A stretch of 64,000 bases of DNA from Propionibacteriaceae bacterium. Its GTDB lineage: Bacteria; Actinomycetota; Actinomycetes; Propionibacteriales; Propionibacteriaceae. Location of the stretch: positions 18,777 through 82,776 of the forward strand of contig JAOPXN010000130.1 of assembly GCA_025965155.1 (NCBI GenBank), read 5' to 3'. Made by a program: the position numbers and the translations under genes. Each line of letters opens with the position of its first letter. The first letter of the stretch is position 1. The notes beneath the pieces are model-generated. The model did no database searches and was not told where the DNA came from. It saw nothing but the letters and a program-made list of their open reading frames with translations. Below, in pieces: positions 1-10,209 of the stretch.

Positions 1-92
1 CGGTGCTCACCACGAACAACGAACGAACAATCGACGCAGACTGATTAGACTGGTTCGCCCCCGACCATTACCGACCAGACTTGAGGGACCGC

Positions 93-2603
93 GTGGCCTA
101 TTTCGGCGATGAGCTGCGGCGACTCAGAAAGCATTTCGGCCTGTCCCAGGAGGCCTTGGCACACCGCGCCGGCCTGACCCCTGAGGCAGTGTCCCTGCTT
201 GAACGTGGTCGGCGGGAACCGCGGATGAGCACCTTGCAGCTGCTCGCACAGGCGATGCGGCTGCCCGACGCTGACGCTCAGGCGCTGTTCGCCAGCGCCT
301 CGCGCCGGAGCGCTCGCTCCAACGACCTTCCGATCCTGACCGACGTCTTGGTCGGCGCCGACCAGAGTGTGGCGGACCTGGTCCGGCTGCTGGAGAACCC
401 CCAACAGCGCCTCATCACCGTGACCGGACCTCCGGGGGTGGGCAAGACGCGCGTCGCCATCAGTGCGGCGCACCAGCTCGCGGACCGGGTGCTTGATGGC
501 ATCCACTGGTTGCCCCTGAGCTCGATGACGGATCCCGATGCATTGGCGCCGGCGCTGGCCGCCTCCTTGGGGCTGCGGCAGTCCCAACATCGTTCGATTT
601 CCGCGATCATTGACCAGCTCGCTGATCGACACACCCTGTTGGTGGTCGACGGTGGGCAGCACCTCGGCCACTTCCGGACCGAGCTCTGCGCAGCGGTGCT
701 GGAACGGACCCACGGTGTCCGGATCCTGCTAACCAGCCGGGAACTGCTGCATCTCCCCGGCGAGGTGGTGTTCCCAGTACGGACGCTGCCGCTACCCCCT
801 CGGCGTCCGACCCGCCAGCAGCTGAACGATGCCGCAGCGGGCCGGCTCTTCCTCACCAGGGCACAGGCTCACGACTCCGACTTTGCGGTGTCGGAGGCCG
901 ATCTGACCTCCATCGCCGAAATCTGCCGGCGGTTGGACGGACTACCGCTGGCGATCGAGTTGGCCGCCGCGCGGACCAGCGTATTGACAGTGGAACAGCT
1001 CGCACAGGCCCTGGGTGACACCCTGGACATCCTGCGCAGCCCGGCCGACGGTGGGCAGAGCCGGCTGGACGCGACGCTGGAGTGGAGCTACCAACTGTTG
1101 GATGCCGACGAACGCCGGCTGTTGGAGGATCTCTCGGTGTTCGGCAGGTCCTTCACGGTCGAGGCTGCAGCTCAGGTATCTGCTTGCGGCGGTCCGACGG
1201 TGGGCATGGTCAACCTGATCTCCTCCCTGGTGGCGAAGTCGCTGGTGCTCCGGATGGAGGACGCCGCCGGTGCCGCTCAGTTCACTCTGCTCCAGCTGGT
1301 CCGCCACTACGCCGGGGAGCGGCTGGTGCAGTCTGGTAGAGCGAACGCGGTGCGTCGCCGGCATGCCGAGTACTTCGCTGCGCTCGCCCGTCAAGCGGAA
1401 CCGCATCTGACTACCGGGGACCAGCACCACTGGCTTGCCCTGCTGGACTCTGAGTTCAGCAACCTGCGCCGGGCGGTGCAATGGCTCACCGCGCACCAGC
1501 CCGCCGGCGCCCTGACGATGATCAACTTGTTGTGGCGCTGGTGCTACGTTCGCGGTCTGTACACCGAGGGTCGGGCGTGGGCAGACGCTGCGCTCTCGGC
1601 GGGCCGGGATGCCCCGGCGGCTGTTCGCGCCACTGCACTGGCCGGCGCCGGGATGTTGGCCTTTCTGCAGTGCGACTACGAGACGGCCGAGAAGCAGACA
1701 CGGTCGGCGCTGGAGCTCTACACCGCGCTGGAGGACGAGGTGGGGATTGCTCGGACCCTGTCCCGGCTTGGTGCGCTGGCGCGTGAGCAGGCCGACTACG
1801 TCGGTGCCGAAAAGCTGCACAACCGCGCGCTCGAGCTCGCGATCGCTCATCATGATCGACACGGTGCGGCGACCCAGCTCAACTACCTGAGCTTCGTGGC
1901 CTGGTTGCGGGGTGATCTTGATCGGGCGCACGATCTCAGCAGCAAGGCGCTGACCACGATGACCCGGTTAGGGGACAGGGAAGGCATTGCCTGGGCCTTG
2001 ATCAACTCGGGCGTGGTGGCGCACCATCGTGGCGATCTGGTGGGTGCCGACCTGCTGCTGGAGCAGAGTTTGGAGGTGTGCGAAGAGATCCGCTTCCGCG
2101 AAGGAGTTGCCTGGTCGCTCAACCAGCTCGGTGTCGTGGCGCGGCTGCGTGGCGACCCTGCTCACGCCGCAGACATTCAACGCGCCAGTCTGGCCGAGCA
2201 CCGTGATCTGGGCGACCGGTGGCGGGCCGCCAGCGTGATGGAGGAGCTCGCCGCCAACGCGGCCGCGACTGGTGATGCGATCCACGCGGCCCGGTGGCTG
2301 GGGGCCGCTGAAGGGTTACGGGAACTGATCGGAACTCCGGTCCCCGCAATTGAACGGCCCGTCGTGGATGAGACGACGGCGCGCGCCCGAACCCTGCTCG
2401 GCCCGACGTTCGACGCAGCGCGGATTGCCGGCATGTCGCAACCTCTGTCCTTTCCCGAACCGGACGCTGACCCCGCCGCCCCCGATCTGTTCGATGTTGC
2501 CGCCACTAGCGCCCACCCCTCTCTTACTGACCCGGCTGGCGCCGACCCCACTGATTCAGACCCGGCTGGCGGAACCTTCTGGACTAAAGCTGGCCGACGC
2601 TGA
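93..2603 (+). CDS. XRE-type HTH / NB-ARC-like ATPase / TPR transcriptional regulator
   Basis: A multidomain regulator of about 836 residues. The N-terminal ~70 residues form a Cro/C1 helix-turn-helix (GLSQEALAHRAGLT). A P-loop follows near residue 115 (TGPPGVGKTR), with an NB-ARC-like NTPase that includes LPLAIELAAAR. The remaining half is alpha-helical TPR-like repeats. This AfsR/LuxR-relative layout is typical of actinobacterial signal-integrating regulators, and the ligand is unknown. I chose the GTG at 93 because a GAGGGA ribosome site lies just upstream; a TTG at 81 would add four residues. The 3' end overlaps the convergent helicase gene by 20 bp. Family is confident, target genes unknown. 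Confidence 0.85.
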   Translation: MAYFGDELRRLRKHFGLSQEALAHRAGLTPEAVSLLERGRREPRMSTLQLLAQAMRLPDADAQALFASASRRSARSNDLPILTDVLVGADQSVADLVRLLENPQQRLITVTGPPGVGKTRVAISAAHQLADRVLDGIHWLPLSSMTDPDALAPALAASLGLRQSQHRSISAIIDQLADRHTLLVVDGGQHLGHFRTELCAAVLERTHGVRILLTSRELLHLPGEVVFPVRTLPLPPRRPTRQQLNDAAAGRLFLTRAQAHDSDFAVSEADLTSIAEICRRLDGLPLAIELAAARTSVLTVEQLAQALGDTLDILRSPADGGQSRLDATLEWSYQLLDADERRLLEDLSVFGRSFTVEAAAQVSACGGPTVGMVNLISSLVAKSLVLRMEDAAGAAQFTLLQLVRHYAGERLVQSGRANAVRRRHAEYFAALARQAEPHLTTGDQHHWLALLDSEFSNLRRAVQWLTAHQPAGALTMINLLWRWCYVRGLYTEGRAWADAALSAGRDAPAAVRATALAGAGMLAFLQCDYETAEKQTRSALELYTALEDEVGIARTLSRLGALAREQADYVGAEKLHNRALELAIAHHDRHGAATQLNYLSFVAWLRGDLDRAHDLSSKALTTMTRLGDREGIAWALINSGVVAHHRGDLVGADLLLEQSLEVCEEIRFREGVAWSLNQLGVVARLRGDPAHAADIQRASLAEHRDLGDRWRAASVMEELAANAAATGDAIHAARWLGAAEGLRELIGTPVPAIERPVVDETTARARTLLGPTFDAARIAGMSQPLSFPEPDADPAAPDLFDVAATSAHPSLTDPAGADPTDSDPAGGTFWTKAGRR

Positions 2604-5085
2604 CGATCTCGACGACGGCCGTCCCCAGGTCGTCGCTGCGGGCGAGATCAACCACGGCGCTGATTCCCCAGTCGTGATCCCCTGCCGGGTCGTCGATGAT
2701 CTGCCGGACCACCCACCGCTCCGGCTGCTGGTCGATGATCAACATCGCCGGACCGCGGGCGTCCGCACCGGTCAGGATGGTGCTCTGCTCAGCAAAGTAC
2801 GGTTCCAGCGCAGCGGACCATGCGGTCGCATCCCACCCGGAGTCCGCGTCCAGCTCCCCCAGCTCGCTCCACCGTCGGCGAGCGGCCAGCTCGACCCGGC
2901 GGAACAGCGCGTTCCGGACCAGGACCCGGAAGGCACGCTCATTCGCAGTGACCGGCGGCGGTCGCTCGTCCACCGGCGCAACGACGATCGGCTCGTCCGG
3001 GTTGCGGAGCCGCTCCCACTCGTCCAGCAGGCTCGAGTCCACTTGACGGACCAGCTCGCCTAGCCAGACGATCAGATCCGTCAGCTCCTCGGTCCGTCGG
3101 GTGTCGGGAACCGTCTGCCGCAGCGCCTTGTAGGCGTCGGCCAGGTAGCGCAGTACCAGGCCCTCGGACCGGGCCAGACCGTAGAAGCTGACGTACTCCG
3201 TGAACGTCATCGCCTTCTCCGACAGGTCCCGCGCCACCGACTTCGGGGACAGCGTGTAATCCGCGACCCACGGGTGCCCCTTCGCGTATGCGGCGAAAGC
3301 CGTGGTCAGCAAGGGTTCCAACGGCTTCGGATAGGTGACGTCCTCGAGCAGCTCCATTCGTTCCTCATAGTCCATCCCCTCGGCCTTCATCGCCTCGACC
3401 GCCTCCCCGCGGGCCTTCGACCGTTGGGCGCTGAGCACCGTACGCGGGTCCTCCAACGAGGACTCGATCACCGAGAGGACGTCGAGGGCGTAACTGTCCT
3501 CGGCGGGGTCGAGCAGATCAAGGGCCGCCAAGGCGAATGGCGACAGCGGCTGGTTCAGGGCGAAGTCGGCCTGCAGCTCCACGGTCAGCCGGGCCATTCG
3601 GCCAAGGGCGTCGGGTTCGGGCAGCTGCTCCACCACGCCGGATCCCAGCAGGCCGCGGTAGATGGCCACGGCACGGGAGATGTGGCGGCGTCGGCGCTCG
3701 GGCGGCTCATCGTTGTCCGTCAGCAGGTGCCGCATGGCCTGGTAGCAGTTGCCGGGCCGGTTGATCACGTTCAGCAGCATCGAGTGGCTAACGGCGAAGC
3801 TGGAAGTCAGTGGCTCGGGCTCGGCCTCGACCAACCGGTCATAGGTCGGCCTGCCGTATCCGACCACGCCGTCGGGAGGACGCTTGCGGACCACCTTGCG
3901 TCGCTTCTTGGGGTCGTCGCCTGCCTTGGCGAGCGCCTTCTCGTTGGCCACCACATGGTCGGGTGCCTGGATCACCACAGTGCCGGAGGCGTCGTAGCCG
4001 GCCCGGCCAGCTCGGCCGCCGATCTGGTGGAACTCGCGGGCGGTGAGCAGCCGCGGTCGGACGCCGTCGTACTTGCTGAGCGAGGTCAGCAGCACTGTGC
4101 GGATCGGTACGTTGATGCCGACGCCGAGGGTGTCGGTGCCGCAGATGATCTTGAGCAGCCCGGCCTGGGCCAGCAGCTCGACCAGTCGGCGGTACTTGGG
4201 CAGCATCCCGGCGTGGTGCACGCCGATCCCGTTGCGTACGAGGCGCGACAACGTCTTGCCGAAGCCGGCGGTGAACCGGAAGTTACCGATCAGGTCGGCG
4301 ATCTGGTCCTTCTCCTGCCGGGTACAGACCTTGAGGCTGGTCAGGGCCTGCGCCTGCTCGATCGCGGCCGCCCGACTGAAGTGCACGACATAGATCGGCG
4401 CCTGGTGCGTGGCGAGCCGTTCCTCGATGGTCTCGTGCATGGTGGTGGTGACGTACTCGTAGTGCAGCGGCACCGGTCGTTCGACCGAGGTGACCACGGC
4501 AGTCGGCCGCCCGGTGCGGCGGGTGAGGTCGCGCTCGAAGCGGTCTACGTTGCCCAACGTTGCCGACATCAGCACGAACTGGGCTTTCGGCAGCTCCAGC
4601 AGCGGGATCTGCCAGGCCCAGCCGCGGTCCGGGTCGGCGTAGTAGTGGAACTCGTCCATTACCACCAGCTCCACGTCGGCATCGGAGCCCTCGCGGAGGG
4701 CGATATTGGCCAGGATCTCGGCGGTACAGCAGATGATCGGCGCGGTCGGGTTGACGCTGGCGTCGCCGGTCATCATGCCGACAGCGTCGCTGCCGAAGAT
4801 CTCCACCGCGGCGAAGAACTTCTCCGAGACCAGTGCCTTGATCGGAGCTGTGTAGAAGGTGCGGCCACCGGAGGCGAGGGTGGCGAACTGGGCGCCGGTC
4901 GCCACCAGGCTCTTCCCGGACCCGGTGGGGGTCGACAAGATCACGTTGGAGCCCGACACGATCTCGATCAGCGCCTCGGTCTGCGCCGGATAAGGCGTCA
5001 GCCCGCGCTCGGTGGCCCAGCCGGTGAAGGTCTCGAAGATCGAGTCAGGGTCGGCGTCGGGCGGGATCAGGTCGGTCAGAGTCAT
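2584..5085 (-). CDS. Ski2-like DEAD/DEAH-box helicase with C-terminal DUF3516 region
   Basis: A superfamily 2 helicase of 833 residues. It shows a Q-motif-like TPYPAQ, Walker A STPTGSGKS, the Walker B/DEVH-type box VVMDEFHYY, motif III MSATLG, and motif VI QIGGRAGRAGYD. The long C-terminal part matches my memory of the DUF3516 extension found in actinobacterial helicases. It probably unwinds or remodels RNA or DNA; the substrate is not evident. The frame stays open upstream to 5442, but that part is low-complexity and overlaps the divergent Nudix gene, so the ATG at 5085 (MTLTDLIPP) is preferred. It is convergent and overlapping with the preceding regulator. Confidence 0.9.
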   Translation of the reverse strand: MTLTDLIPPDADPDSIFETFTGWATERGLTPYPAQTEALIEIVSGSNVILSTPTGSGKSLVATGAQFATLASGGRTFYTAPIKALVSEKFFAAVEIFGSDAVGMMTGDASVNPTAPIICCTAEILANIALREGSDADVELVVMDEFHYYADPDRGWAWQIPLLELPKAQFVLMSATLGNVDRFERDLTRRTGRPTAVVTSVERPVPLHYEYVTTTMHETIEERLATHQAPIYVVHFSRAAAIEQAQALTSLKVCTRQEKDQIADLIGNFRFTAGFGKTLSRLVRNGIGVHHAGMLPKYRRLVELLAQAGLLKIICGTDTLGVGINVPIRTVLLTSLSKYDGVRPRLLTAREFHQIGGRAGRAGYDASGTVVIQAPDHVVANEKALAKAGDDPKKRRKVVRKRPPDGVVGYGRPTYDRLVEAEPEPLTSSFAVSHSMLLNVINRPGNCYQAMRHLLTDNDEPPERRRRHISRAVAIYRGLLGSGVVEQLPEPDALGRMARLTVELQADFALNQPLSPFALAALDLLDPAEDSYALDVLSVIESSLEDPRTVLSAQRSKARGEAVEAMKAEGMDYEERMELLEDVTYPKPLEPLLTTAFAAYAKGHPWVADYTLSPKSVARDLSEKAMTFTEYVSFYGLARSEGLVLRYLADAYKALRQTVPDTRRTEELTDLIVWLGELVRQVDSSLLDEWERLRNPDEPIVVAPVDERPPPVTANERAFRVLVRNALFRRVELAARRRWSELGELDADSGWDATAWSAALEPYFAEQSTILTGADARGPAMLIIDQQPERWVVRQIIDDPAGDHDWGISAVVDLARSDDLGTAVVEIVSVGQL

Positions 5086-5220
5086 CGTGGTCCCATGGTG
5101 CCCTGACTTCCGCCGCTGGTCACATCCGCCCGGGCGCGCGACCACGAGGCGTGCACGGGGACTCCGGGCCGACCGTGGGTGCCTGGGTGTGTCTGTGTGG
5201 GCGACTGGCAGACTCCCGGT

Positions 5221-5640
5221 GTGAGCGGCAGGCAGCTGGTGGTGGCAGCGATCATCGTGGACGACCTGCGCCGCCCCCGCCGGGTCCTCGCCGCCGAACG
5301 CAGCACCCCGCCCGCTCTTCGGGGTCGATGGGAGTTCCCGGGGGGCAAGGTGGAGCCGCGCGAGCACCCCGTCGCAGCGCTGGTACGCGAAACGGCCGAG
5401 GAACTCGCTGTCGACATCGAGGTCGGTGCGGAGCTGGTGCACCCGGGAGCCGCCTGCTGGCCGATCTCAGCGGCGTACGAGCTGCGCTGCTGGTTCGCCG
5501 AAGTCGTCCGGGGGATCCCGACGCCGGGTGACTCCCACCATGCGGTCCGCTGGCTCGCTGCCGACGACCTGGCCACCGTGGACTGGCTGGACGCCGACCG
5601 GCCGGTGGCTGCGCTGCTGCGCTCCCGGCTCGGCTGCTAG
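5221..5640 (+). CDS. Nudix hydrolase (MutT-like)
   Basis: A 139-residue Nudix protein. The Nudix box is complete: G-x5-E (GGKVEPRE), then x7 and RETAEELAV. It should hydrolyse a nucleoside diphosphate linked to another moiety; the MutT-like size suggests nucleotide-pool cleaning (8-oxo-dGTP class), but specificity cannot be read from sequence. The GTG at 5221 is chosen because the family's first beta strand (RQLVVAAIIV) begins right after it. The upstream in-frame ATG at 5179 would add an atypical Cys/Gly tail. It is divergent from the helicase. Confidence 0.85.
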   Translation: MSGRQLVVAAIIVDDLRRPRRVLAAERSTPPALRGRWEFPGGKVEPREHPVAALVRETAEELAVDIEVGAELVHPGAACWPISAAYELRCWFAEVVRGIPTPGDSHHAVRWLAADDLATVDWLDADRPVAALLRSRLGC

Positions 5641-5755
5641 TGGGCGGGCGAAGTCCCTAGCTTCCGGCAGAACCTCCATCTCGAGCACCCGGGACAGCAG
5701 GCCCAGCGCGAAGTTGGCCGTCCGGTACACCGACCGAACTGGCAGGATCATCAGC

Positions 5756-6535
5756 ATGAGGGTTCGGCGGATCGGGGTAACTCCGATCAAGGGCACCCGG
5801 CACCAGGCGCGTGCCGAGATCGAGCTGGCTCCGACCGGCCCGGTCGGGGATCGGGTGTTCGGTCTGGTGGACCTAGAACGTCGACAGGTGCTGCGGACTG
5901 TCGCCACCGGGTCGCTACTGGCCGTGGCGGCCTCCTGGCAGCACGGGCGGCTGACGGTGGACCTTGGCGGGACCGAGGTGACCGGTCTGCCCCGGGCCAC
6001 CGGGGCTACGGCCGGTGTGGACTACTGGGGACGCCAGATCACCGGGGAGATCGTGGACGGGCCGTGGTCTGCTGCCTTCTCGGAGTATCTGAACCGTCCG
6101 GTGGTCCTGACCGCCAACCGGGTCGGGGACATCGTCTACGGTGACAGCGTCTCCATCATCACCACCGGCTCACTGACGGCGCTGCGACTCGGCGCTGAGT
6201 CGCACCCGTCTGCACAACCCGCCGTCGACAGCGCCCGGTTCCGGGCGACCTTCGTGATCGACACTGCAGGAAGCCGATATGCCGAACCGGGCACCGAGCG
6301 CAGCTGGATCGGTCAGGACCTGATCTTGGGATCGGCACGCGTCCACGTCACCGGCGTGATCGTGCGATGTGCCGTGGTCGACCTCAACCCGCTCACCGGC
6401 CAGCGCGACCTGCGGTTGCTCAGCAGGCTGCCTCGGAACGCTGCCGGAGAACCGGTGTTCGGTCTGCAGGGCGAGGTGGTGCAGCCGGGACGGGTGTACA
6501 GCGAGGAGATGGTCACGGTACGCCAGCCATCCTGA
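5756..6535 (+). CDS. MOSC domain protein
   Basis: A protein of 259 residues opening with MRVRRIGVTPIKGTRH, the usual start of the MOSC N-terminal beta-barrel. A MOSC core follows, containing RFRATFVID, an expected G-D-x-hydrophobic strand region, and a late Cys (VIVRCAVVDLNP) in the position of the conserved MOSC cysteine. MOSC proteins carry sulfur or bind molybdenum cofactor and are often reductase components. No iron-sulfur domain is fused here. The ATG at 5756 matches the family start; the frame is open further upstream but overlaps the Nudix gene. Confidence 0.8.
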   Translation: MRVRRIGVTPIKGTRHQARAEIELAPTGPVGDRVFGLVDLERRQVLRTVATGSLLAVAASWQHGRLTVDLGGTEVTGLPRATGATAGVDYWGRQITGEIVDGPWSAAFSEYLNRPVVLTANRVGDIVYGDSVSIITTGSLTALRLGAESHPSAQPAVDSARFRATFVIDTAGSRYAEPGTERSWIGQDLILGSARVHVTGVIVRCAVVDLNPLTGQRDLRLLSRLPRNAAGEPVFGLQGEVVQPGRVYSEEMVTVRQPS

Positions 6536-6544
6536 CCAGCTCGC

Positions 6545-7744
6545 TCAGACCAAGGCTGACTCCTCCTTCGCCGGCACCAGGGGAGTCGCCAGCAGGGGGA
6601 ACAAGGCGGTGATCGCGAAGGTCAACGGAAAACCCAGCACGGTGATCATGGCGCCCATGGCCGGTGGAACGAGCGAGGCGGCCAGAAACTGTGCGGTGTT
6701 CTGCGTGCCGAGCGCACGCCCCGACCAGAAAGGTCCGCTCACTTCGGCGATGGAGGTGAAGGCGAGACCGTTGTCCGCCACCGTGACCACCGTCGCCACG
6801 ACCAAGATCACCACTGACATCGAGAGGTCAAGCTGGTCGGTCACGGCCAGGGCCAGCATCGTGATCGCTGCCGCGATCGCCACCCAGCGGAGCGGCCGCA
6901 TCCGGCTGCCGACCAGGTCCGACAGCACGCCCACCGCGATCCGCCCCAAAGCGCCCAGTACCTGTGTCGCGGCGACCAGCAGCCCGGCCGCGGGTGCGCT
7001 CCAGTCTCGATCGCTGATCAACCAGACAAGGGCAAAGGTCCAGACCGTGAACTGCGGCACGACCAGCAGCACCGACACCGCGTGGATGCGCCACAGGAAG
7101 GAGCTCTGCCGGTACGGGTTAGTGAGATGGCCGGAGAGCTTGGCCTCGGCCCGAGTCGGCCGCGGCGGATCCATGATCAGCACCTGGCATAGAACGGCGG
7201 CCAGGATCGCGAGCGCGGCCGGCACCGCGAGCGCGGCGCCGATGCCGGCACGGGACGCCACGGTCGGCACGATGAAGGCGGCCATCCCGACCCCCAACGG
7301 TTGCGCCATCTGCCGGATACCCATCGCGAGACCGCGGCGGTGCCGTGGGAACCAGCCCACCACGACCCGGCCGCTGGCCGAGCTCGTGCTGGCCGCCGCC
7401 ATGCCACCGACCAGTAGAAACACGCACAGCGCAACAACTCCGTCCGCCAGGGCCGCGCCGATGCCGGCGGCGCCGGTGAGCAGCAACCCGCTGACCAGGA
7501 TCAGGCGCTCCCCGAACCGGTCCACGGCCGCACCCCACGCGATCAGGGTCAGCGTCACCCCGACGGTCGGCATGGCGGCCACCAGACCGGCCTCAGCCAG
7601 TGTCAACCCGCCCCGATCTTGGAGCACTGGAATGAGAAACGCCGCACCGTGGATGAAGAAGGCGCTGGTTGCCTGCGCCAGCATGCTCATCGCGAGCATC
7701 ACCCACCGGCGGGTGGAACCGACGTCTGTCAACTGTCTCACCAT
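6545..7744 (-). CDS. Major facilitator superfamily transporter
   Basis: An integral membrane protein of 399 residues with about 12 predicted hydrophobic segments. It has an MFS motif-A-like loop (WGAAVDRFGERLIL) between helices 2 and 3 and a second FPRHRRGLAMGIRQ-like loop in the middle. It is a secondary transporter of the inner membrane. Substrate is unknown; it faces a GH13 enzyme across a divergent promoter, but that does not prove a sugar substrate. I start at the ATG at 7744 (MVRQLTDV), which has AGGA six bases upstream; a GTG at 7777 would add 11 residues. It ends 9 bp from the convergent MOSC gene. Confidence 0.85.
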   Translation of the reverse strand: MVRQLTDVGSTRRWVMLAMSMLAQATSAFFIHGAAFLIPVLQDRGGLTLAEAGLVAAMPTVGVTLTLIAWGAAVDRFGERLILVSGLLLTGAAGIGAALADGVVALCVFLLVGGMAAASTSSASGRVVVGWFPRHRRGLAMGIRQMAQPLGVGMAAFIVPTVASRAGIGAALAVPAALAILAAVLCQVLIMDPPRPTRAEAKLSGHLTNPYRQSSFLWRIHAVSVLLVVPQFTVWTFALVWLISDRDWSAPAAGLLVAATQVLGALGRIAVGVLSDLVGSRMRPLRWVAIAAAITMLALAVTDQLDLSMSVVILVVATVVTVADNGLAFTSIAEVSGPFWSGRALGTQNTAQFLAASLVPPAMGAMITVLGFPLTFAITALFPLLATPLVPAKEESALV

Positions 7745-7873
7745 TCGATATCCTGATCTCATCATGCGGGCTTCCACCGTAGCCGCCCTTGCTGCCCGTG
7801 GTGCCGGGCCCCATGCGGATGTGAGATTGTGCCGAAGGACAGTCGGCTATGGCAGCCACGACGAGAGGATCCT

Positions 7874-9193
7874 GTGGACACGCGCTACTTTCCCGCTCCC
7901 GAGGTTCACATCGAGCATCCGCAGTGGTGCCGGAACGCCACCATCTACCAGATCAACACTCGGGTTTTCACCCCCGAGGGCACGTTCACCGCTGCGCAGC
8001 AGCAGCTGCCGCGGCTGAAGGATCTTGGTGTGACCATCTTGTGGCTGATGCCGGTGCACCCGATCGGCGAGGTCAACCGCAAGGGCGAGCTGGGCTCCCC
8101 GTACGCAGTGCGGGACTACTTCGGGATCAACCCCGAGTTCGGAACGTCGGAGGATCTTAAGACCTTGGTGCAGGCGGCCCATGACCTGGGGATGTACGTG
8201 ATCTTGGACTGGGTGGCCAACCACACAGCGTGGGACAGCAACCTGGTCACCGAGCATCCCGAGTGGTATCGGCGCGACTACAAGGGCGACTTCTGCCCTA
8301 CTCCCTGGTGGGACTGGGACGACATCATCGACCTGGACTACAACCAGCCGGCGCTGCGGGAGTACATGACCCAAGCTCTGACCCACTGGGTTCGCGAGTA
8401 CGGCATCGACGGCTACCGGTGTGACGTCGCCGGCTTTGTCCCGCTGGACTTCTGGGAGAACGCGCGCGCGGAGCTCGACGCGATCAAGCCGGTGTTCCTG
8501 CTCGCCGAATGGGAGACGCGGGACCTGCACCGTGCCGCTTTCGACGCCAGCTATGCGTGGAGCTGGAACGAGATCCTGCACAAGATCGCTCACGGTAAGG
8601 CCGACGTTGAAGCGCTCCGGGTGTTCTACTCCTGGGACCTGAAGTCGTTCCCTGAGGACAGCTTGCGGATGATGTTCGTCAGCAACCACGACAAGAACGC
8701 CTGGGAAGGCACCGAGTACGAGCAGTTCGGCGACGCCCTGGATGCGGCGATCGTCCTGTCGGTGGTGGGCAAGGGCATCCCGATGCTCTACAACGGCCAG
8801 GAGGCCGGGAACGACCGACGGCTCGAGTTCTTCAAGAAGGACGTGATCGAGTGGCAGGACGACCACCCGATGGCCGATTTCTACCGCCGCCTGATCGCGC
8901 TTCGCACCCAGACGCCCGCGCTCTGGAGCGGCCGCTGGGGAGCACCGATGATCCCGGTACCCAATGACCGGCCCAGTCAGGTGCTGAGCTTCGTCCGACA
9001 GGATGACCAGCACAAGGTGCTTGCGGTCTTCAACTTCAGCCCCGAGCCGACCCAGGTCACCCTGTCCGAGGAGTTGTACGTCGGCCGGTACAACGACTTC
9101 TTCTCCGGAGAGCAGCGAGACCTCGAGCCGGGAGCGGCGCTCACGCTGGACCCGTGGGGCTACCGGCTGCTGATCACCGCCCAGCCGGGCTGA
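7874..9193 (+). CDS. Alpha-amylase family glycoside hydrolase (GH13)
   Basis: A protein of 439 residues with a GH13 catalytic barrel. The four conserved regions are visible: DWVANHTAWD (region I), GYRCDVAGFVP with the likely nucleophile Asp (II), LLAEWE with the likely acid/base Glu (III), and FVSNHDKNA with the transition-state Asp (IV). A short beta C-domain follows. There is no signal peptide, so it acts in the cytoplasm on an alpha-glucan or alpha-glucoside. The GTG at 7874 follows an AGAGG site. The ROK kinase follows 68 bp downstream and could phosphorylate a released sugar. Confidence 0.9.
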   Translation: MDTRYFPAPEVHIEHPQWCRNATIYQINTRVFTPEGTFTAAQQQLPRLKDLGVTILWLMPVHPIGEVNRKGELGSPYAVRDYFGINPEFGTSEDLKTLVQAAHDLGMYVILDWVANHTAWDSNLVTEHPEWYRRDYKGDFCPTPWWDWDDIIDLDYNQPALREYMTQALTHWVREYGIDGYRCDVAGFVPLDFWENARAELDAIKPVFLLAEWETRDLHRAAFDASYAWSWNEILHKIAHGKADVEALRVFYSWDLKSFPEDSLRMMFVSNHDKNAWEGTEYEQFGDALDAAIVLSVVGKGIPMLYNGQEAGNDRRLEFFKKDVIEWQDDHPMADFYRRLIALRTQTPALWSGRWGAPMIPVPNDRPSQVLSFVRQDDQHKVLAVFNFSPEPTQVTLSEELYVGRYNDFFSGEQRDLEPGAALTLDPWGYRLLITAQPG

Positions 9194-9261
9194 AGCCAGT
9201 GGCGTCGAGCGATATCCACCTGGCACAAGAAAAGGCGAGTTCAACGCAAGGGGCGGTGGCC

Positions 9262-10158
9262 ATGACCACTCTGGGACTCGACGTCGGGGCGACCACCATC
9301 AAAGGAGCCGCAGTCGACGACGACGGGATGATCTTGGCCCGGCACACCGAGTACACACCCAGCGAAGGCACCAGCCGCGAGATCGAGGACGCCATCGTCA
9401 GGTGTCTGGAGATCCTGCGGGACGAGGTTCCGACGGCTCGGGCCGTCGGGCTCGCGGCAGCGGGCTGGATCGGTGCCGACCGTCGGTCGGTCATCTTCTC
9501 CGCCAACTTCCCGTCCTGGCGGGAGGAGCCGCTGGTTGAGCAGCTGGAGGCCCGGTCCGGGCTGCCAGTGGTGCTGGAGAACGACGCCAACGCCGCCGCC
9601 TGGGGCGAGTTCCGGTTCGGCGCGGGCGCCGGGACGAACTCGATGGCCGCGATAACCCTTGGCAGCGGTGTCGGCGGCGCGCTGGTCGTCAACGGGGCGC
9701 TGGTCCGCGGCTTTCAAGGCGCAGCCGGCGAGATCGGGCACTCGGTCATGATCACCGACGGCTACCCGTGCAACTGCGGACGGCACGGCTGCATGGAGAA
9801 CTACGTCAGCGGCCGCTCGATCAACCGCCGCGCGCTGCCTGTCCTTGGTGATGCCGATCTGTACGCGCTGGCCCGGGCGGGTGATGAGCGCGCGCTGGAG
9901 CTGTACACCCAGTTCGGCGGTTACCTCGGCCGCGGGCTGGCCAACGTTGCCATGCTGGTCAACCCGGAGCGTGTAGTCGTAAGCGGCGGCGTCGCTGAGG
10001 CGTTCGACCTGTTTGTGGAACCGGCCATGGCGGCTATGCGGGCCGAGCTTGGTCCGGCCTGGCAGGCGCTGGCCCCCACGTTTGCAGTGGGCATGCTGGG
10101 CTCGGACGCGGGCCGGCTCGGAGCAGCAGACCTTGCCCGCTCGGCGGTGACGCACTGA
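9262..10158 (+). CDS. ROK family sugar kinase (glucokinase-like)
   Basis: A protein of 298 residues with all ROK hallmarks: phosphate-1 loop LDVGATTIKGAAV, ENDANAAAWGE, the glycine-rich GSGVGGALVVNG, EIGHSV, and the zinc-binding CNCGRHGCMEN. There is no N-terminal DNA-binding domain, so it is a kinase rather than a repressor. Glucose is the most likely substrate given the GH13 gene just upstream. The ATG at 9262 (MTTLGLDVGA) fits the family start; the frame is open upstream into the GH13 3' end but that extension is not conserved-looking. Confidence 0.9.
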   Translation: MTTLGLDVGATTIKGAAVDDDGMILARHTEYTPSEGTSREIEDAIVRCLEILRDEVPTARAVGLAAAGWIGADRRSVIFSANFPSWREEPLVEQLEARSGLPVVLENDANAAAWGEFRFGAGAGTNSMAAITLGSGVGGALVVNGALVRGFQGAAGEIGHSVMITDGYPCNCGRHGCMENYVSGRSINRRALPVLGDADLYALARAGDERALELYTQFGGYLGRGLANVAMLVNPERVVVSGGVAEAFDLFVEPAMAAMRAELGPAWQALAPTFAVGMLGSDAGRLGAADLARSAVTH

Positions 10159-10209
10159 GCCTGCTCGAACGGACTCCCTCACAGTGGTGCTTGCTGGCAC
10201 AATCAAACA

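Noticed and set aside
3274..5106. 610-codon open frame on the plus strand
   Set aside because: It is antisense to the helicase, which has full SF2 motifs. The plus frame has no motif and is a GC-driven shadow.
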